A stretch of DNA of 64,000 nt from Methylobacterium adhaesivum (GCF_022179065.1 NZ_BPQD01000002.1:62001-126000), one strand, 5' to 3'. Shown: positions 35,249 through 44,734, counted from the stretch's first letter. The notes: generated by a model from the sequence alone, not told the origin. Translations and numbers: made by a program.

Positions 35249-35739
35249 GCCCGGCCGGCGCCGGGCAGGCCGGACCCTGGAAGACCGGCGAATTCCTGGC
35301 TCCGAACCTCGCGCGCCACCTTGTCGAGGACCGCATTGACCATGCCGGGTTCGTCGCCGCCGTAGAAGCTGTGGGCGACATCGACGTATTCAGAGATGGC
35401 GGCCCGGGCCGGCACGTCGCGGCGATGCATGAGTTCGTAGGCTCCCGCGCGCAGGATGGCGCGCAGAACCGCCTCGATGCGCTTGAGGGGCCAGCCCTGC
35501 GCCAGGGCGCCGTCCAGCATCGGGTCGATGGCGCGCTGCTCGTCGACGACGCCGCGCAGGAGATCGCGGAAGAATGCGATCTCGGCCGGGGGATGTTCGA
35601 CGCCGTCGACGGTCTGGCCGATCCAGAAGGTCTCGAATTCGGCCACCGCCTCGATGACGCCCTTGCCGGCGATCTCCATCTCGTAGAGCGCCTGCACCAC
35701 GGAGAGGCGGGCGCCGCTGCGCTCGATGATCTTGGCCAT
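35245..35739 (-). CDS. nusB: Transcription antitermination protein NusB
   Basis: A 164-aa helical RNA-binding protein that, with NusE, promotes rRNA antitermination. Family features are SGARLSVVQALYEMEIAG near the start, the IDPMLDGAL and LKRIEAVLRAILRAGAYEL helices and AISEYVDVAHSFYGGDEPGM before VNAVLDKVA. The start is ATG 35739; the open frame continues far upstream but is antisense-like over ribH. It follows ribH by 5 bp, the conserved ribH-nusB order. Confidence 0.95.
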   Translation of the reverse strand: MAKIIERSGARLSVVQALYEMEIAGKGVIEAVAEFETFWIGQTVDGVEHPPAEIAFFRDLLRGVVDEQRAIDPMLDGALAQGWPLKRIEAVLRAILRAGAYELMHRRDVPARAAISEYVDVAHSFYGGDEPGMVNAVLDKVAREVRSQEFAGLPGSGLPGAGRA

Positions 35740-35744
35740 GGCGC

Positions 35745-36251
35745 TCAATCCTCTCCGACGGGCGCGGCGGAAGCGTCGCGCTTGAGGGCAAGCACCGCCA
35801 GGGCCGCCTCGGCCGCTCCGCCGCCCTTGTTCATCTCCGACACGCGGGCGCGGGCGAACGCCTGAGCCTCGGTCTCGACCGTGAGGATGCCGTTGCCAAG
35901 CGGCAGCAGCCGGGCAACGGACAGGTCCATCAACGCACGGGCACTCTCGCCGGCCACGATGTCGTAATGCCCGGTCTCGCCGCGAATCACGCAGCCGAGG
36001 GCGACGGCGGCGTCGTAGGGCTGGCCGGCGCGGGTGGCGGCCTCGGTCAGGATCGCGATGGCGGCGGGAATTTCCAGGGCGCCCGGCACGGTCACCACCG
36101 TCGTCTCGGCTTCGGCCGCGTCGAGAACGCCCCGCGCGCCGTCGAGCAGCGCGTCGGCGAGCTCGTCGTAGTAGCGCGCTTCGACCACGAGGACGCGGGC
36201 GCCCCTGACGATGGCGGGGGACGGGCGGGAAGCGGGTTGGGTCGAAACCAT
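35745..36251 (-). CDS. ribH: 6,7-dimethyl-8-ribityllumazine synthase
   Basis: A 168-aa lumazine synthase, catalysing the penultimate step of riboflavin synthesis. It shows [14 protein letters not shown] (substrate loop), [20 protein letters not shown] with the catalytic His, and [15 protein letters not shown]. The N-terminus has about 15 extra residues before the core. It is separated from ribE by 163 bp that includes a strong hairpin, and runs into nusB. Confidence 0.95.
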   Translation of the reverse strand: MVSTQPASRPSPAIVRGARVLVVEARYYDELADALLDGARGVLDAAEAETTVVTVPGALEIPAAIAILTEAATRAGQPYDAAVALGCVIRGETGHYDIVAGESARALMDLSVARLLPLGNGILTVETEAQAFARARVSEMNKGGGAAEAALAVLALKRDASAAPVGED

Positions 36252-36379
36252 CGGGGGGCCTTGTGAGAGGGGCAGGGACGTCCGGATTCCCGCACAGTCG
36301 CCGCCCTGAACCGGCCGCGCCGTCGCGACGCACGCGCCGAACCCGGACCGATCGGAAGGCGCGAGCGATAGACCGAAGG

Positions 36380-36411
36380 CGCCCGGCGGACAAGCGGGCG
36401 CCCGCCGGGCG
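36380..36411 (-). terminator. GC-rich hairpin immediately after ribE
   Basis: A 10-bp perfect stem (36380-36389 with 36402-36411) with a 12-nt loop, 3 bp past the ribE stop on the minus strand. No U run, so it may be a pause or attenuation element between ribE and ribH instead of a full terminator. Confidence 0.4.
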
Positions 36412-36414
36412 GGG

Positions 36415-37059
36415 TCAGAGCGCGAGCGTCTCGCGGGCCTCCGTCAGGCGCGCGGCGTAGCGGGCGATGAGATCGACCTCGAGATTGAGGGCATCGCCGG
36501 CGCGGCGCTGCCCCCACGTCGTCACCGCCAGGGTATGGGGGATCAGCAGCACCGAGAAGAGGTCGTCCGCGACGGTGTTCACCGTCAGCGAGGTTCCGTC
36601 GAGGCAGACGGACCCCTTGCGGGCGATGAATCCAGCCAGCGCCTTCGGGGCGCGCAGGGTGAAGCGGTCGCTCGGCGCCCATTGCGGATCGCCCTCCCCA
36701 CCCGTCACCGCGTCGCGGGCGACGATCTCGGCGCGGCCGTCGACATGGCCGGTGACGAGGTGACCGCCAAGTTCGTCGCCGATCTTTAGGGAGCGTTCGA
36801 GGTTGACCCGCGTGCCCTCGCCCCAGGTGCCGACGGTGGTGAGGGCCAGGGTTTCGGCCGCGGCATCCACGGCGAAGATGCACCCGCCCGCGACGCGCTC
36901 CACGGCCACGGCCGTGAGGCAGGGGCCTGAACAGGCGATGGAGGCTCCAAGCGCGATGGTGGCGGGATCGTAGGCGGAGCGGATGCGGATGCGGCGCAGA
37001 CGGTCGTCGCCCGACACCTCGACGACCTCTCCGACATCCGTGACGAGACCGGTGAACAT
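36415..37059 (-). CDS. ribE: Riboflavin synthase alpha chain
   Basis: 214 aa with two lumazine-binding repeats. [12 protein letters not shown] is the standard N-terminus. Repeat one has [13 protein letters not shown] and [18 protein letters not shown]; repeat two has [15 protein letters not shown] and the [10 protein letters not shown] segment. It dismutates two lumazines to riboflavin. It follows ribD directly (1 bp between stop and start). Confidence 0.95.
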   Translation of the reverse strand: MFTGLVTDVGEVVEVSGDDRLRRIRIRSAYDPATIALGASIACSGPCLTAVAVERVAGGCIFAVDAAAETLALTTVGTWGEGTRVNLERSLKIGDELGGHLVTGHVDGRAEIVARDAVTGGEGDPQWAPSDRFTLRAPKALAGFIARKGSVCLDGTSLTVNTVADDLFSVLLIPHTLAVTTWGQRRAGDALNLEVDLIARYAARLTEARETLAL

Positions 37060-38160
37060 CTAGGCGCTCCGCTCATACGTGACCGCGCGGTCGGGACCGA
37101 AATCGCGCGACGCGACGGGTTTCAGATGGCCCCGCGATAGGCTGGCGTCGAGGTGGGGGCCGACGGCCGGCAGGCCGCTCGCCCCGAGGGCGGTGGGACC
37201 GGTGATGAGGGTGCAGACGTCGATGAGATCCGCCCGCGCCAGGGCGTCGGCGAGGCAGGGGCCACCCTCGCAGCAGATCCGGGTGAGACCGCGCTCGGCC
37301 AGGGCCTCCAGGGCGGCGGCAAGATCGATCCGGCCGGTGGCCTCGGCCGCCACGGAGATCACCTCGACGCTGAACGAGGCGAGCATGCGTTTGGGATGGG
37401 CCGGCGCGTTGCGGGTGGTGACCACAAGGGTGGGGATGTCGCGGGCGCCGCGCACAAGGTGGGTCGAGGGCTGCAGCCGCAGGCTCGAATCGAGGACGAT
37501 CCGCAGGGGCGAGCGCTCCGAGAGACCGGGCAGGCGCACGGTGAGGGACGGATCGTCGGCCCGCGCCGTTCCGATGCCGACCAGGATGGCGTCGGCATGG
37601 GCCCGCCACAGGTGGACGGCGCCGTCGGCGATGGGGCCGGTGATGCGCAGGCGCTGGTCGGGTGCCCCGGCGGCGAAGCCGTCCGGCGTCCGGGCGAGCT
37701 TCAGGTGGAGGCTCGGGCGCCCCCTCGTGACCCGCGTGACGTGGCCGACATGGTCGCGGGCGGCCTGCTCGCGTAGGAGGCCGGTTTCGACGGCGATGCC
37801 GGCGTCCCGCAGGAGCGCGTGGCCGCGCCCCGCCACGCGTGGGTCGGGGTCCTCCAGGGCGGTGACGACGCGGGCGATGCCGGATGCGATGATCGCCTCG
37901 GTGCAGGGCGGGGTTCGCCCGTGATGCGAGCACGGCTCGAGGGTGACGTAGAGGGTTGCGCCGCGCGCGGCCTCGCCCGCCATGGCCAGCGCCTGCGGTT
38001 CGGCATGGGGCCGCCCGCCGGTTTCCGTCATGCCCTGGCCGACGATGCGGCCGTCCTTCACCACCACGGCTCCGACGGAGGGGTTGGGCCAGGTCCGTCC
38101 GAGGTTGCGATGGCCGAGCGCCAGGGCGAGGCGCATGAAGCGGATATCCATCGCGCTCAT
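37060..38160 (-). CDS. ribD: Riboflavin biosynthesis deaminase/reductase RibD
   Basis: A 366-aa bifunctional enzyme. The N-terminal zinc deaminase domain contains HAEPQAL and [11 protein letters not shown]; the C-terminal NADPH-dependent reductase domain (from about 150) has [30 protein letters not shown] and [11 protein letters not shown]. It performs the second and third steps of riboflavin synthesis. The ATG overlaps the nrdR stop by 4 bp, giving the common nrdR-ribD coupling. Confidence 0.95.
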   Translation of the reverse strand: MSAMDIRFMRLALALGHRNLGRTWPNPSVGAVVVKDGRIVGQGMTETGGRPHAEPQALAMAGEAARGATLYVTLEPCSHHGRTPPCTEAIIASGIARVVTALEDPDPRVAGRGHALLRDAGIAVETGLLREQAARDHVGHVTRVTRGRPSLHLKLARTPDGFAAGAPDQRLRITGPIADGAVHLWRAHADAILVGIGTARADDPSLTVRLPGLSERSPLRIVLDSSLRLQPSTHLVRGARDIPTLVVTTRNAPAHPKRMLASFSVEVISVAAEATGRIDLAAALEALAERGLTRICCEGGPCLADALARADLIDVCTLITGPTALGASGLPAVGPHLDASLSRGHLKPVASRDFGPDRAVTYERSA

Positions 38161-38675
38161 GGGCGCGGCCGGGGCTTGGCACGCAGGGGCGTGACGGTGT
38201 CGTCGGGCTCGTCGGGGAGCGGCTCGGCCGGCGCTTCGCTTAGGGTGCCGAGCAGAGCCTTGAAGTCGCTGGCCTCGCGAAAATTCTTGTAGACGGAGGC
38301 GAAGCGCACGTAGGCGACGTCGTCGAGCCCCTTCAGCCCCTCCATCACAAGCTCGCCGATCGCCTCGCTGGCGATCTCGGCCTCGCCCCCGCTCTCGAGC
38401 TGGCGGGTGATGCCGCTGACGAGACGTTCGATCCGCTCAGGGTCGACGGCGCGCTTGCGCAGGGCGACGCCGATGGAGCGCTGGAGCTTGTCGCGATCGA
38501 ACGGAACACGCTTTCCGGAGCGTTTGACCACGGTGAGTTCACGCAGTTGCACCCGCTCGAAGGTGGTGAAGCGGCCGCCGCAATCCGGGCAGACGCGGCG
38601 CCGACGGATGGCATCGTCGGTGGGGCGCGAATCCTTCACCTGAGTGTCGGGGCCGCTGCAATAGGGACAGCGCAT
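38157..38675 (-). CDS. nrdR: Transcriptional repressor NrdR
   Basis: 172 aa from ATG 38675. The zinc ribbon uses Cys3, Cys6, Cys29 and Cys32 ([35 protein letters not shown]). An ATP-cone follows at about 46-136 ([35 protein letters not shown]). NrdR represses ribonucleotide reductase genes in response to dATP/ATP. The frame continues to 38765 through the terminator region and is not used. Confidence 0.95.
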   Translation of the reverse strand: MRCPYCSGPDTQVKDSRPTDDAIRRRRVCPDCGGRFTTFERVQLRELTVVKRSGKRVPFDRDKLQRSIGVALRKRAVDPERIERLVSGITRQLESGGEAEIASEAIGELVMEGLKGLDDVAYVRFASVYKNFREASDFKALLGTLSEAPAEPLPDEPDDTVTPLRAKPRPRP

Positions 38676-38706
38676 CGGGCGGCCACCTGTGGGGATGCGA
38701 GAAAAC

Positions 38707-38744
38707 GAGAACGGCCGTGGACCTTTCGATCCACGGCCGTTCTC
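38707..38744 (-). terminator. Terminator between glyA and nrdR
   Basis: A perfect 15-bp stem (38707-38721 with 38730-38744) and an 8-nt loop, 49 bp past the glyA stop. The sequence on the minus side ends in TCTCGTTTTC. It isolates glyA from nrdR. Confidence 0.8.
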
Positions 38745-38792
38745 CTTTAGCGTGTTGCAGTGCACGCGTTAAGCGCGAACACTGCCTCACCC

Positions 38793-40097
38793 TCATGCGT
38801 AGATCGGGAACCGGTCGGTCAGGGCGTGGACCTTCTCCTTCACGGCCGCCTCGACGGCGGCATCGCCCGCCTCGCCCTTGGCCGCGAGGCCGTCGAGCAC
38901 CTCGACGATGAAGCCGCCGATCTGCTTGAACTCCGCGACGCCGAAGCCGCGCGAGGTGCCGGCCGGGGTGCCGAGGCGGATACCGGAGGTGATCGTCGGC
39001 TTGGCCGGATCGAAGGGCACGCCGTTCTTGTTGCAGGTGATGTCGGCGCGGCTGAGGGCGGCTTCCGCCGCCTTGCCGGTGAGGCCCTTCTTCTGAAGGT
39101 CGACGAGCATCAGGTGGTTGTCGGTGCCGCCCGAGGTGATGTCGTAGCCGCCCGACATCAGGGTGTCGGCCAGCGCCTTGGCGTTCTCGATGACCTGACG
39201 GGCATAGATCTTGAACTCGGGCTTCAGGGCTTCGCCGAAGGCCACCGCCTTACCGGCGATGACGTGCATGAGCGGGCCGCCCTGCAGGCCGGGGAAGATC
39301 GCCGAGTTGAACTTCTTGGCAAGCGCCTCGTCGTTCGTGAGGATCATGCCGCCGCGCGGGCCGCGCAGGGTCTTGTGCGTCGTCGTGGTGGCGACGTGCG
39401 CGTGCGGGAACGGCGACGGGTGGACGCCCGCGGCGACGAGGCCGGCGAAGTGGGCCATGTCGACGAAGAAGTAGGCGCCGACGGCATCGGCGATCTCACG
39501 GAACTTGGCAAAATCCCAGTGACGCGGATAGCCCGAGCCGCCCGCGATGATCACCTTGGGCTTGTGCTCGTGGGCGAGGCGCTCGACCTGCTCCATGTCG
39601 ATGCGCTGGTCGTCGCGGCGCACGGTGTAGGAGACGGGCTTGAACCACTTGCCCGAGACGTTCGGGGGGGCGCCGTGGGTGAGGTGGCCGCCGGCGGCGA
39701 GATCGAGGCCGAGGAAGGTGTCGCCCGGCTGCATGAGGGCCATGAACACGCCCTGGTTCGCCTGGGAGCCGGAATTCGGCTGCACGTTGGCGAAGCCGCA
39801 ATCGAACAGGCGCTTGGCGCGCTCGATGGCGAGGTTCTCGGCGATGTCGACGAACTGACAGCCGCCATAGTAGCGCCGGCCCGGATAGCCCTCGGCATAC
39901 TTGTTTGTGAGAACGGAGCCCTGAGCCTCGAGCACGGCCTTGGAGACGATGTTCTCCGACGCGATCAGCTCGATCTCGTGCTGCTGGCGCCCGAGTTCCT
40001 GCCCCACGGCGGCGGCCACTTCCGGATCGACGTCGGCGAGCGACGCGCTGAAGAAGGAATTCGAGAAGTGCTTGTCGGCAGCGGTACCGGCGCTCAT
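38793..40097 (-). CDS. glyA: Serine hydroxymethyltransferase
   Basis: A 434-aa PLP enzyme interconverting serine and glycine with tetrahydrofolate. This is a one-carbon hub, and the serine cycle enzyme if the host is a methylotroph. Motifs are [30 protein letters not shown], and the PLP-lysine loop [14 protein letters not shown]. The C-terminal [16 protein letters not shown] is typical. The start is ATG 40097 with GAGGC upstream. A candidate promoter sits about 80 bp upstream; no riboswitch was recognised. Confidence 0.97.
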   Translation of the reverse strand: MSAGTAADKHFSNSFFSASLADVDPEVAAAVGQELGRQQHEIELIASENIVSKAVLEAQGSVLTNKYAEGYPGRRYYGGCQFVDIAENLAIERAKRLFDCGFANVQPNSGSQANQGVFMALMQPGDTFLGLDLAAGGHLTHGAPPNVSGKWFKPVSYTVRRDDQRIDMEQVERLAHEHKPKVIIAGGSGYPRHWDFAKFREIADAVGAYFFVDMAHFAGLVAAGVHPSPFPHAHVATTTTHKTLRGPRGGMILTNDEALAKKFNSAIFPGLQGGPLMHVIAGKAVAFGEALKPEFKIYARQVIENAKALADTLMSGGYDITSGGTDNHLMLVDLQKKGLTGKAAEAALSRADITCNKNGVPFDPAKPTITSGIRLGTPAGTSRGFGVAEFKQIGGFIVEVLDGLAAKGEAGDAAVEAAVKEKVHALTDRFPIYA

Positions 40098-40175
40098 GGA
40101 TTGCCTCGATTGTTGAACGGGCGAAGGCGTCCGTTATCCGCTGGCGTAGCGGCGGGCGGACGCTCGATGGGCATT

Positions 40176-40204
40176 TTATTACACGGGCGGCGGGACAAGG
40201 CCAA
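40176..40204 (-). promoter_or_regulatory. Candidate sigma-70 promoter of glyA
   Basis: Reading the minus strand, TTGGCC (40199-40204) and TAATAA (40176-40181) are 17 bp apart, about 80 bp before the glyA start. Fit to consensus is by eye. Confidence 0.4.
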
Positions 40205-40362
40205 GGCACACGAATTTGGCGTGTCCTACAAAAAAAGTTTCCGCGGCCCGGCGAGGCGGCGGCCGAAAAATTTTGAACCAAGCCGTGATGCCACCTCGGC
40301 CAAGCCGAAGGCGTTCGATGCGCCCGCCGCAGAACACGCGAGGGTTGCATTTTTCGCGCTAA

Positions 40363-40584
40363 CGCGGGAACAATGATCGACCCCGAGTCGGAGCGACGCA
40401 TGTTGTCGCGGCGGTCCTCGGCGGCGCAAAGCTGACCCAGGAACGAGCAGCCCAGATCCACCAGCATCTTGGCGTCGGGGACGACGTTCCGATCACCGCG
40501 CGGCCCATCTCGAAGGGCCTCGATGCGAAGAGCGAGATCGACGCGCTGATGAGTTCATTTCCGATTAGAGGACCGAAGCCATGA
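40363..40584 (+). pseudogene. Start-less 3' gene remnant, possibly a toxin tail
   Basis: A stop-to-stop frame of 73 codons bounded by TAA at 40360. It has no ATG, GTG or TTG until a few codons from its end, yet reads as protein-like (THVVAAVLGGAKLTQERAAQ; ISKGLDAKSEIDALM). Its TGA (40582-40584) overlaps the ATG of the next gene (ATGA), as in an operon. I take it as the surviving C-terminus of a larger, lost gene. A polymorphic-toxin tail is a guess from the coupled downstream gene; the fragment's family is unrecognised. Confidence 0.4.
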
Positions 40585-41018
40585 GCATGGATCTCTACGT
40601 CCTCTCTGACGGCCTGCCTCCGAATCTCATCGAATGGCAAAAAATCATCGACGAACATGGGTTTGACTTGAAATTTTCCCGCGATCAAATCGTCATCGGA
40701 GAAGGGGGTCTGGTCACGGCCAAATGGAAGTCCCGCGATGTCGCGTTCGAGTTCCGACCGTGCGACTTCGACAAGCTCATCGAAACGTATGACGATCTCG
40801 ATTTTGGTCGAAGGTGGGATACGGCTAATGTCTTCTATTGGTCCGGTCTAACTGACTGCGTCGCCGCCTATATCGCGGCCGTGACGCTCGCCCAGATGCA
40901 CAATGGCATCGTCTTCGATCCTCAGGACAGCTTGATCCTTCGCGATCAGGAAGCGCTTCGCATGGCCCGCGAGAACGAATTGCTGTTGCCGAAGATCGAG
41001 GCTTCCCTACGCCATTGA
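40581..41018 (+). CDS. Hypothetical protein, possible immunity protein
   Basis: A 145-aa protein, soluble and acidic. It contains MDLYVLSDGLPPNLIEWQKI, an F/W-rich centre (AFEFRPCDFDKLI; FYWSGLTDCVAAYIAAVTLA) and MHNGIVFDPQDS. The latter two blocks recall small immunity-like proteins in which a W-x-x-x-E/D helix is followed by a V/I-x-DPQ strand. Codons are clearly less GC-biased at third positions than in neighbours, suggesting acquisition. The start overlaps the stop of an upstream remnant and a convergent terminator follows. The function is unproven. Confidence 0.65.
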   Translation: MSMDLYVLSDGLPPNLIEWQKIIDEHGFDLKFSRDQIVIGEGGLVTAKWKSRDVAFEFRPCDFDKLIETYDDLDFGRRWDTANVFYWSGLTDCVAAYIAAVTLAQMHNGIVFDPQDSLILRDQEALRMARENELLLPKIEASLRH

Positions 41019-41115
41019 GACCGTTTCCTGCGGAGTGATTGTCGCGCTCGTCCCAGTCCTAGACGAGCCAGATACTGTTCATCGGCCGAGACGGACAGTC
41101 GGACAGACTCGGTCT

Positions 41116-41148
41116 TCCGGGGCGGGGCTTGATCGCACCCGCCCCGGA
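41116..41148. terminator. Terminator between the small accessory gene and the L,D-transpeptidase
   Basis: An 11-bp perfect GC-rich stem (41116-41126 with 41138-41148) with an 11-nt loop between convergent genes; no clear U tract on the plus side. Confidence 0.55.
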
Positions 41149-41188
41149 CGAGATTGGAGACTCGTGACGCCGCTCCTGCTCCCGTGCC

Positions 41189-42508
41189 TCAGTTCTCCTC
41201 GTCGCCCGGCTCGAAGCTCGGGACCTGCTCGGCGCTGGCCACGGGGGTCGGGGCCGAGAGGGTGGAGGGTACGTTCACGCCGTCGCGCTTGTAGATATCG
41301 TCGCGGAACTGCACCGCGCCGTCCGGGGTCGCCCAGGCGGTGATGTAGGTCCAGTAGACCGGCACGGGCGTGCTCAGGGTGGCGTCGACGCGCTTGCCGC
41401 TCTCGATGGCCTGCTCGACCTGCTCGCGGCCCCAGCCGGGCGTGTCCTTGAGCAGCCAGGTGATGTATTCGCGCACGTTCTGCACGCGCACGCAGCCCGA
41501 CGAGATGAAGCGGAAGTCGTCGCCGAACACGCCCTTGGTGTTCGTGTCGTGCATGAAGACCCCGTACGGATTCGGGATGTTGATGCGCACGATGCCCATG
41601 GAGTTGAAGTCGGCGCCCGAATCCTGGCGGTAGCGGTAGCGCGTGCCCTCGTCCGAATTCCAGTTCACCGAGGCCGGCGAGATCTCGGTCTCACCCGTGA
41701 AGATGCGGATCTTGTTGTCGGTGAGGTAGTTCGGATCCTTCTGCATCTTGGGGATGAGGTCCTTCTTCACGATGGAAGCCGGGACCGTCCAGAAGGGGTT
41801 GAAGTTGATCTGCGTCGCCTTCGTATTCATGATCGGCGACTGGCGGTCGATCTTGCCGACACCGGCCGCATGCAGGGTCACGACCTGGCCGTTCTCCACC
41901 GTCTGCACCAGGGCGGCGGGGATGTTGGTGATGACGAAGCGGTTGCCGAGATTGCCCGCGTAGGAGCGCAGACGCACGAGGTTGATCTCGAGCTGATGCA
42001 GGCGCACATCCGCCGGCACGTTCATGGCCGCCTGGGTGGCGGGGCTCATGGCGCCGGTCTGGCTGAGGCCGTGCCGCGACTGGAAGCGCTTCACGCCGGC
42101 CGAGACGTAGGAATCGTAGACGCCCGAGCCGCCCGAGGCCGAATCGAGGTCGCCCGAGACGATGAGGCGCTGGCGCAGGGCACTCACGGCAGGCCCCTTG
42201 GCGCCGATGCGCAGGCGGTCGGCGCCCGCGATCGGCTTCCAGCCACCCCGGTTCACGATGTCGCGGTAACGCTCGATGGTCTGCTCCGTGGCCGCGATGG
42301 TCTGGGGCGAGAGGATCGGCGTCGAGGAGCGCTGCACCTGCATGGTGGTCGGCGCGGCGTAGTCCTGCGCCCATTCGGCCTGGGCGAAGCCGGCGGCCTC
42401 GCGGGCCGAGGCGGCGCCGCCCACGAGGGCGACGGAGGCGGCGAGGACGAGGGACCGGGTGGCAACGGACCGGGCAAGGGACCGGGCGGAAAGTGCCTGC
42501 TTGAGCAT
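41189..42508 (-). CDS. L,D-transpeptidase (YkuD) with peptidoglycan-binding domain
   Basis: A 439-aa periplasmic enzyme. The signal peptide is at about 1-36 (VLAASVALVGGAASA). A PG_binding_1 domain is at about 105-165 (AVSALRQRLIVSGDL; VKRFQSRHGLSQTG). The YkuD domain lies at about 195-370, with catalytic His in GVFMHDTNTKGVF and Cys in FISSGCVRVQNV. It belongs to the larger LdtD/YcbB-like class with an insertion before the active-site motif. It makes 3-3 crosslinks or attaches proteins to peptidoglycan. Both key residues are present. Confidence 0.92.
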   Translation of the reverse strand: MLKQALSARSLARSVATRSLVLAASVALVGGAASAREAAGFAQAEWAQDYAAPTTMQVQRSSTPILSPQTIAATEQTIERYRDIVNRGGWKPIAGADRLRIGAKGPAVSALRQRLIVSGDLDSASGGSGVYDSYVSAGVKRFQSRHGLSQTGAMSPATQAAMNVPADVRLHQLEINLVRLRSYAGNLGNRFVITNIPAALVQTVENGQVVTLHAAGVGKIDRQSPIMNTKATQINFNPFWTVPASIVKKDLIPKMQKDPNYLTDNKIRIFTGETEISPASVNWNSDEGTRYRYRQDSGADFNSMGIVRINIPNPYGVFMHDTNTKGVFGDDFRFISSGCVRVQNVREYITWLLKDTPGWGREQVEQAIESGKRVDATLSTPVPVYWTYITAWATPDGAVQFRDDIYKRDGVNVPSTLSAPTPVASAEQVPSFEPGDEEN

Positions 42509-43053
42509 CGGGCGAACTCTGGTCTGACGTTGGGTGCGGCGTGGTGCCCGGACGCCGACGCGATGCGTCAGCTCCGGAACGCCCCTTGCCGCGAACGTGT
42601 CGGGGTGAAGTTAAGAACTCATGGCGTCCGGGCCACAATATGGCGCCGGCGGGCGCCGCGATGACTTCCCGGCGAGCGTGCCGCCCGGGCCACAGCATGG
42701 TCCAATGCGGTTGTTGGACTGACGGATACCCCGCCGACCGAGACCGTTCGTTGCGCGGTGGGCCGATGCGTGACGTGACAGGTGCACGGTGCGGCGGCCT
42801 AACTATCTGACAGACTGCGATTTTCTCGTCTTGTTCCAAACCGGTACGCTTCGTTTGGTGGCGCCGTTCGGGCAGTGGGCGTGCCCACCGGCGATCGCGC
42901 GTCGTAAACTTGGCATGGACGCGCACGGTCGGTGCGGCGTCCGGTGGCGTTTCCAGGACGTGCCCTTGCGCACGGAAGATTTGCGCGCATGGTTCGCCGA
43001 TGTCGGCGGGTCTCCCGCCCGATGCCATTTCCATCGCACTCCCGGATCGTCCG
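42509..43053. other. Long intergenic region with a short imperfect direct repeat
   Basis: 545 bp divergent region between the L,D-transpeptidase and PCu(A)C genes. It contains two 16-nt copies of CCGGGCCACA(AT/GC)ATGG at 42628-42643 and 42685-42700, spaced 57 nt apart. Open frames cross it (for example a plus frame to 42810), but no coding signature is convincing. Operators could lie here. Confidence 0.45.
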
Positions 43054-43575
43054 ATGATTCAGCGCACCCGCACCGCCCTTCGCCTTGCCCTTTCAATGGT
43101 CGCCGCCCTCGGCCTTGCCGCGTCTGCCCGGGCCGGCGAGATCACGACGGCCGGGGACCTGCGCATCGACACGCCCTGGATGCGGGCGACGCCGGGCGGG
43201 GCGAAGGTCGCGGGCGGCTATGTCCGCGTCACCAACACCGGGTCGCAGGCCGACCGGCTCACGGGCGCGGGCATCGCCATCGCGGGTCGGGGGGCGATCC
43301 ACTCCATGACCATGGCGGGCGGCGTCATGAAGATGGCGGCGGTGCCGGAGGGGCTCGCCATCGCGCCGGGTCAGACCGTGGAGCTGAAGCCCGGCGGCTT
43401 CCACCTCATGTTCGAGGATCTCACGTCCGCGCCGAAGGTTGGCGAGCCCGTCTCCGGAACCCTGACCTTCGAGCGGGCCGGGACGGTTCCGGTGACCTTC
43501 GCCGTGGCGCCCATCGGCGCGACGAGCCCGAACGCCGCCGCCTCCGCCGCTCCTGCCCCCCACGCGCATCACTGA
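43054..43575 (+). CDS. Periplasmic copper chaperone PCu(A)C
   Basis: A 173-aa secreted protein. It has a signal peptide (about 1-27, ending ASARA) and a PCu(A)C domain with the family Cu(I) ligands: His/Met in AIHSMTMAGGVMKM and His-Met in GGFHLMFEDL. A His-rich tail (PAPHAHH) might add copper affinity. It typically delivers copper to cytochrome oxidase (with Sco/DUF461 systems). The start is ATG 43054; a longer frame to 42910 lacks a signal. No Sco gene is adjacent. Confidence 0.88.
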   Translation: MIQRTRTALRLALSMVAALGLAASARAGEITTAGDLRIDTPWMRATPGGAKVAGGYVRVTNTGSQADRLTGAGIAIAGRGAIHSMTMAGGVMKMAAVPEGLAIAPGQTVELKPGGFHLMFEDLTSAPKVGEPVSGTLTFERAGTVPVTFAVAPIGATSPNAAASAAPAPHAHH

Positions 43576-43659
43576 AGCCGCCCGGGGCGACGGGCGCGCC
43601 TCGGAAACGTCGTGGCCGGGAAGGATGCGCCGCTCCCTCGGCCAAGCTACACAGCCGGC

Positions 43660-44622
43660 ATGATGCCCCCCGCCCCAGAGACAGACCCCTCCGTCCGCCC
43701 CGATATCCATGTCGGGCGGGACAACTGGCTGTTTCTCACGGGGGGCAGCAACGACGTCGCGGCGCAATACGGCACGCCCGGATTTCCCCTGGCCAAGCTC
43801 TGGCGCTGGCGCCGCCTCCTCGAAGCACGGACCCGTCGTCTCGGCGCCCTCGGCATCGGCTACGCCCACGCGGTGGCGCCGGAAAAGCTCGCGATCCACG
43901 ACCACGCGTTCGACGGCCTCGCCCTCGATCCCGCCCGGTCGCCGGCCCTGCGCCTGGAGCGGTGGCTCAGGTTCTCGCCAGCGCGGTCATGCCTCGTCGA
44001 CTTGGTGCGGCCGTTCCGGGCGCGGGCACGAGACACGGCGCTCTACCGGCGTACGGACACCCACTGGACGTTCGCGGGCGGCTGGCTCGCCTACGCGGAG
44101 ATCTGCCGGCATCTTGGCGTGCGGCCGCGTTACGACATCGCTGCGCGCAGGCTCGGAACCCCACAGGTCTATGCCGGGGACCTCGGCGCGAAGTTCGATC
44201 CGGAGCGATGCGAGATCGCCGAACCCTGCCTGTTCGCGGGCGCGGCGCAGCGTGTCCACGCCAATGCGCTGATCACGGCGTTCGAGGCCGACGGCCGGGG
44301 GCGCGATGCGCATATCGGGGCCTATGCGGTGTTCCGCAACGATGCGCCCGGCATCGATCCGCGCCGTCTCGTCCTATTCGGCGATTCCTACGCCCACCAC
44401 ACGCCGAACGGCGCCACCGGCACCCTGACGCCGCTGTTCGCCGACACCTTCCGGGAGGTGCACATGCTGTGGTCCACGAGCATCGACTGGAAGCTGATCG
44501 AACGGATCCGGCCGGACTTCGTCGTCTCAGAGATCGCCGAGCGCTTCATGATCGAGGTGCCGCAGGCCGGCTTCGACATCGACAAGCTCGCGGCCCTCGC
44601 ACTCGCGCGCAAAGGCTTCTGA
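43660..44622 (+). CDS. AlgX/AlgJ-like SGNH hydrolase-fold protein
   Basis: 320 aa from ATG 43660 (a GTG at 43612 is in frame). It resembles the ALGX/AlgJ acetyltransferase domain: GRDNWLFLTGG near the N-terminus, the Asp-His pair in YRRTDTHWTFAGG and the nucleophile Ser in LVLFGDSYAHHT. Such enzymes add acetyl groups to exported polysaccharides. Unusually, no signal peptide or anchor is visible, although the family normally works in the periplasm. It lies by itself between the copper chaperone and PBP1A genes. Substrate unknown. Confidence 0.75.
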   Translation: MMPPAPETDPSVRPDIHVGRDNWLFLTGGSNDVAAQYGTPGFPLAKLWRWRRLLEARTRRLGALGIGYAHAVAPEKLAIHDHAFDGLALDPARSPALRLERWLRFSPARSCLVDLVRPFRARARDTALYRRTDTHWTFAGGWLAYAEICRHLGVRPRYDIAARRLGTPQVYAGDLGAKFDPERCEIAEPCLFAGAAQRVHANALITAFEADGRGRDAHIGAYAVFRNDAPGIDPRRLVLFGDSYAHHTPNGATGTLTPLFADTFREVHMLWSTSIDWKLIERIRPDFVVSEIAERFMIEVPQAGFDIDKLAALALARKGF

Positions 44623-44634
44623 ACTCACGGGATT

Positions 44635-44654
44635 CCGAAGGGCAAGCCCTTCGG
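44635..44654. terminator. Short perfect hairpin between convergent genes
   Basis: Inverted repeat CCGAAGGGC/GCCCTTCGG (44635-44643 with 44646-44654) directly after the AlgX-like stop. The nominal 2-nt loop implies the innermost pair is open. It probably serves as a terminator, but no U tract follows. Confidence 0.45.
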
Positions 44655-44734
44655 CGGGTGTCTGGCGGAGCCCGACGTTCTCCCGGCCTCTGCCCTGGAC
44701 CCGCAAAGGACTGAGCCCTTCGAACCCGTTTCTC

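Noticed and set aside
40098-40175. Riboswitch in the glyA leader
   Set aside because: The short leader lacks the conserved core of glycine, THF or SAM-type riboswitches that I could recognise.
38760-40376. 538-aa plus-strand frame opposite glyA
   Set aside because: Antisense shadow of glyA, whose catalytic motifs are intact; composition typical of a GC-bias artefact.
42541-42810. 89-aa plus frame in the LDT/PCu(A)C gap
   Set aside because: No ribosome site or conserved pattern; its repeated RPGH segments come from a short DNA repeat.
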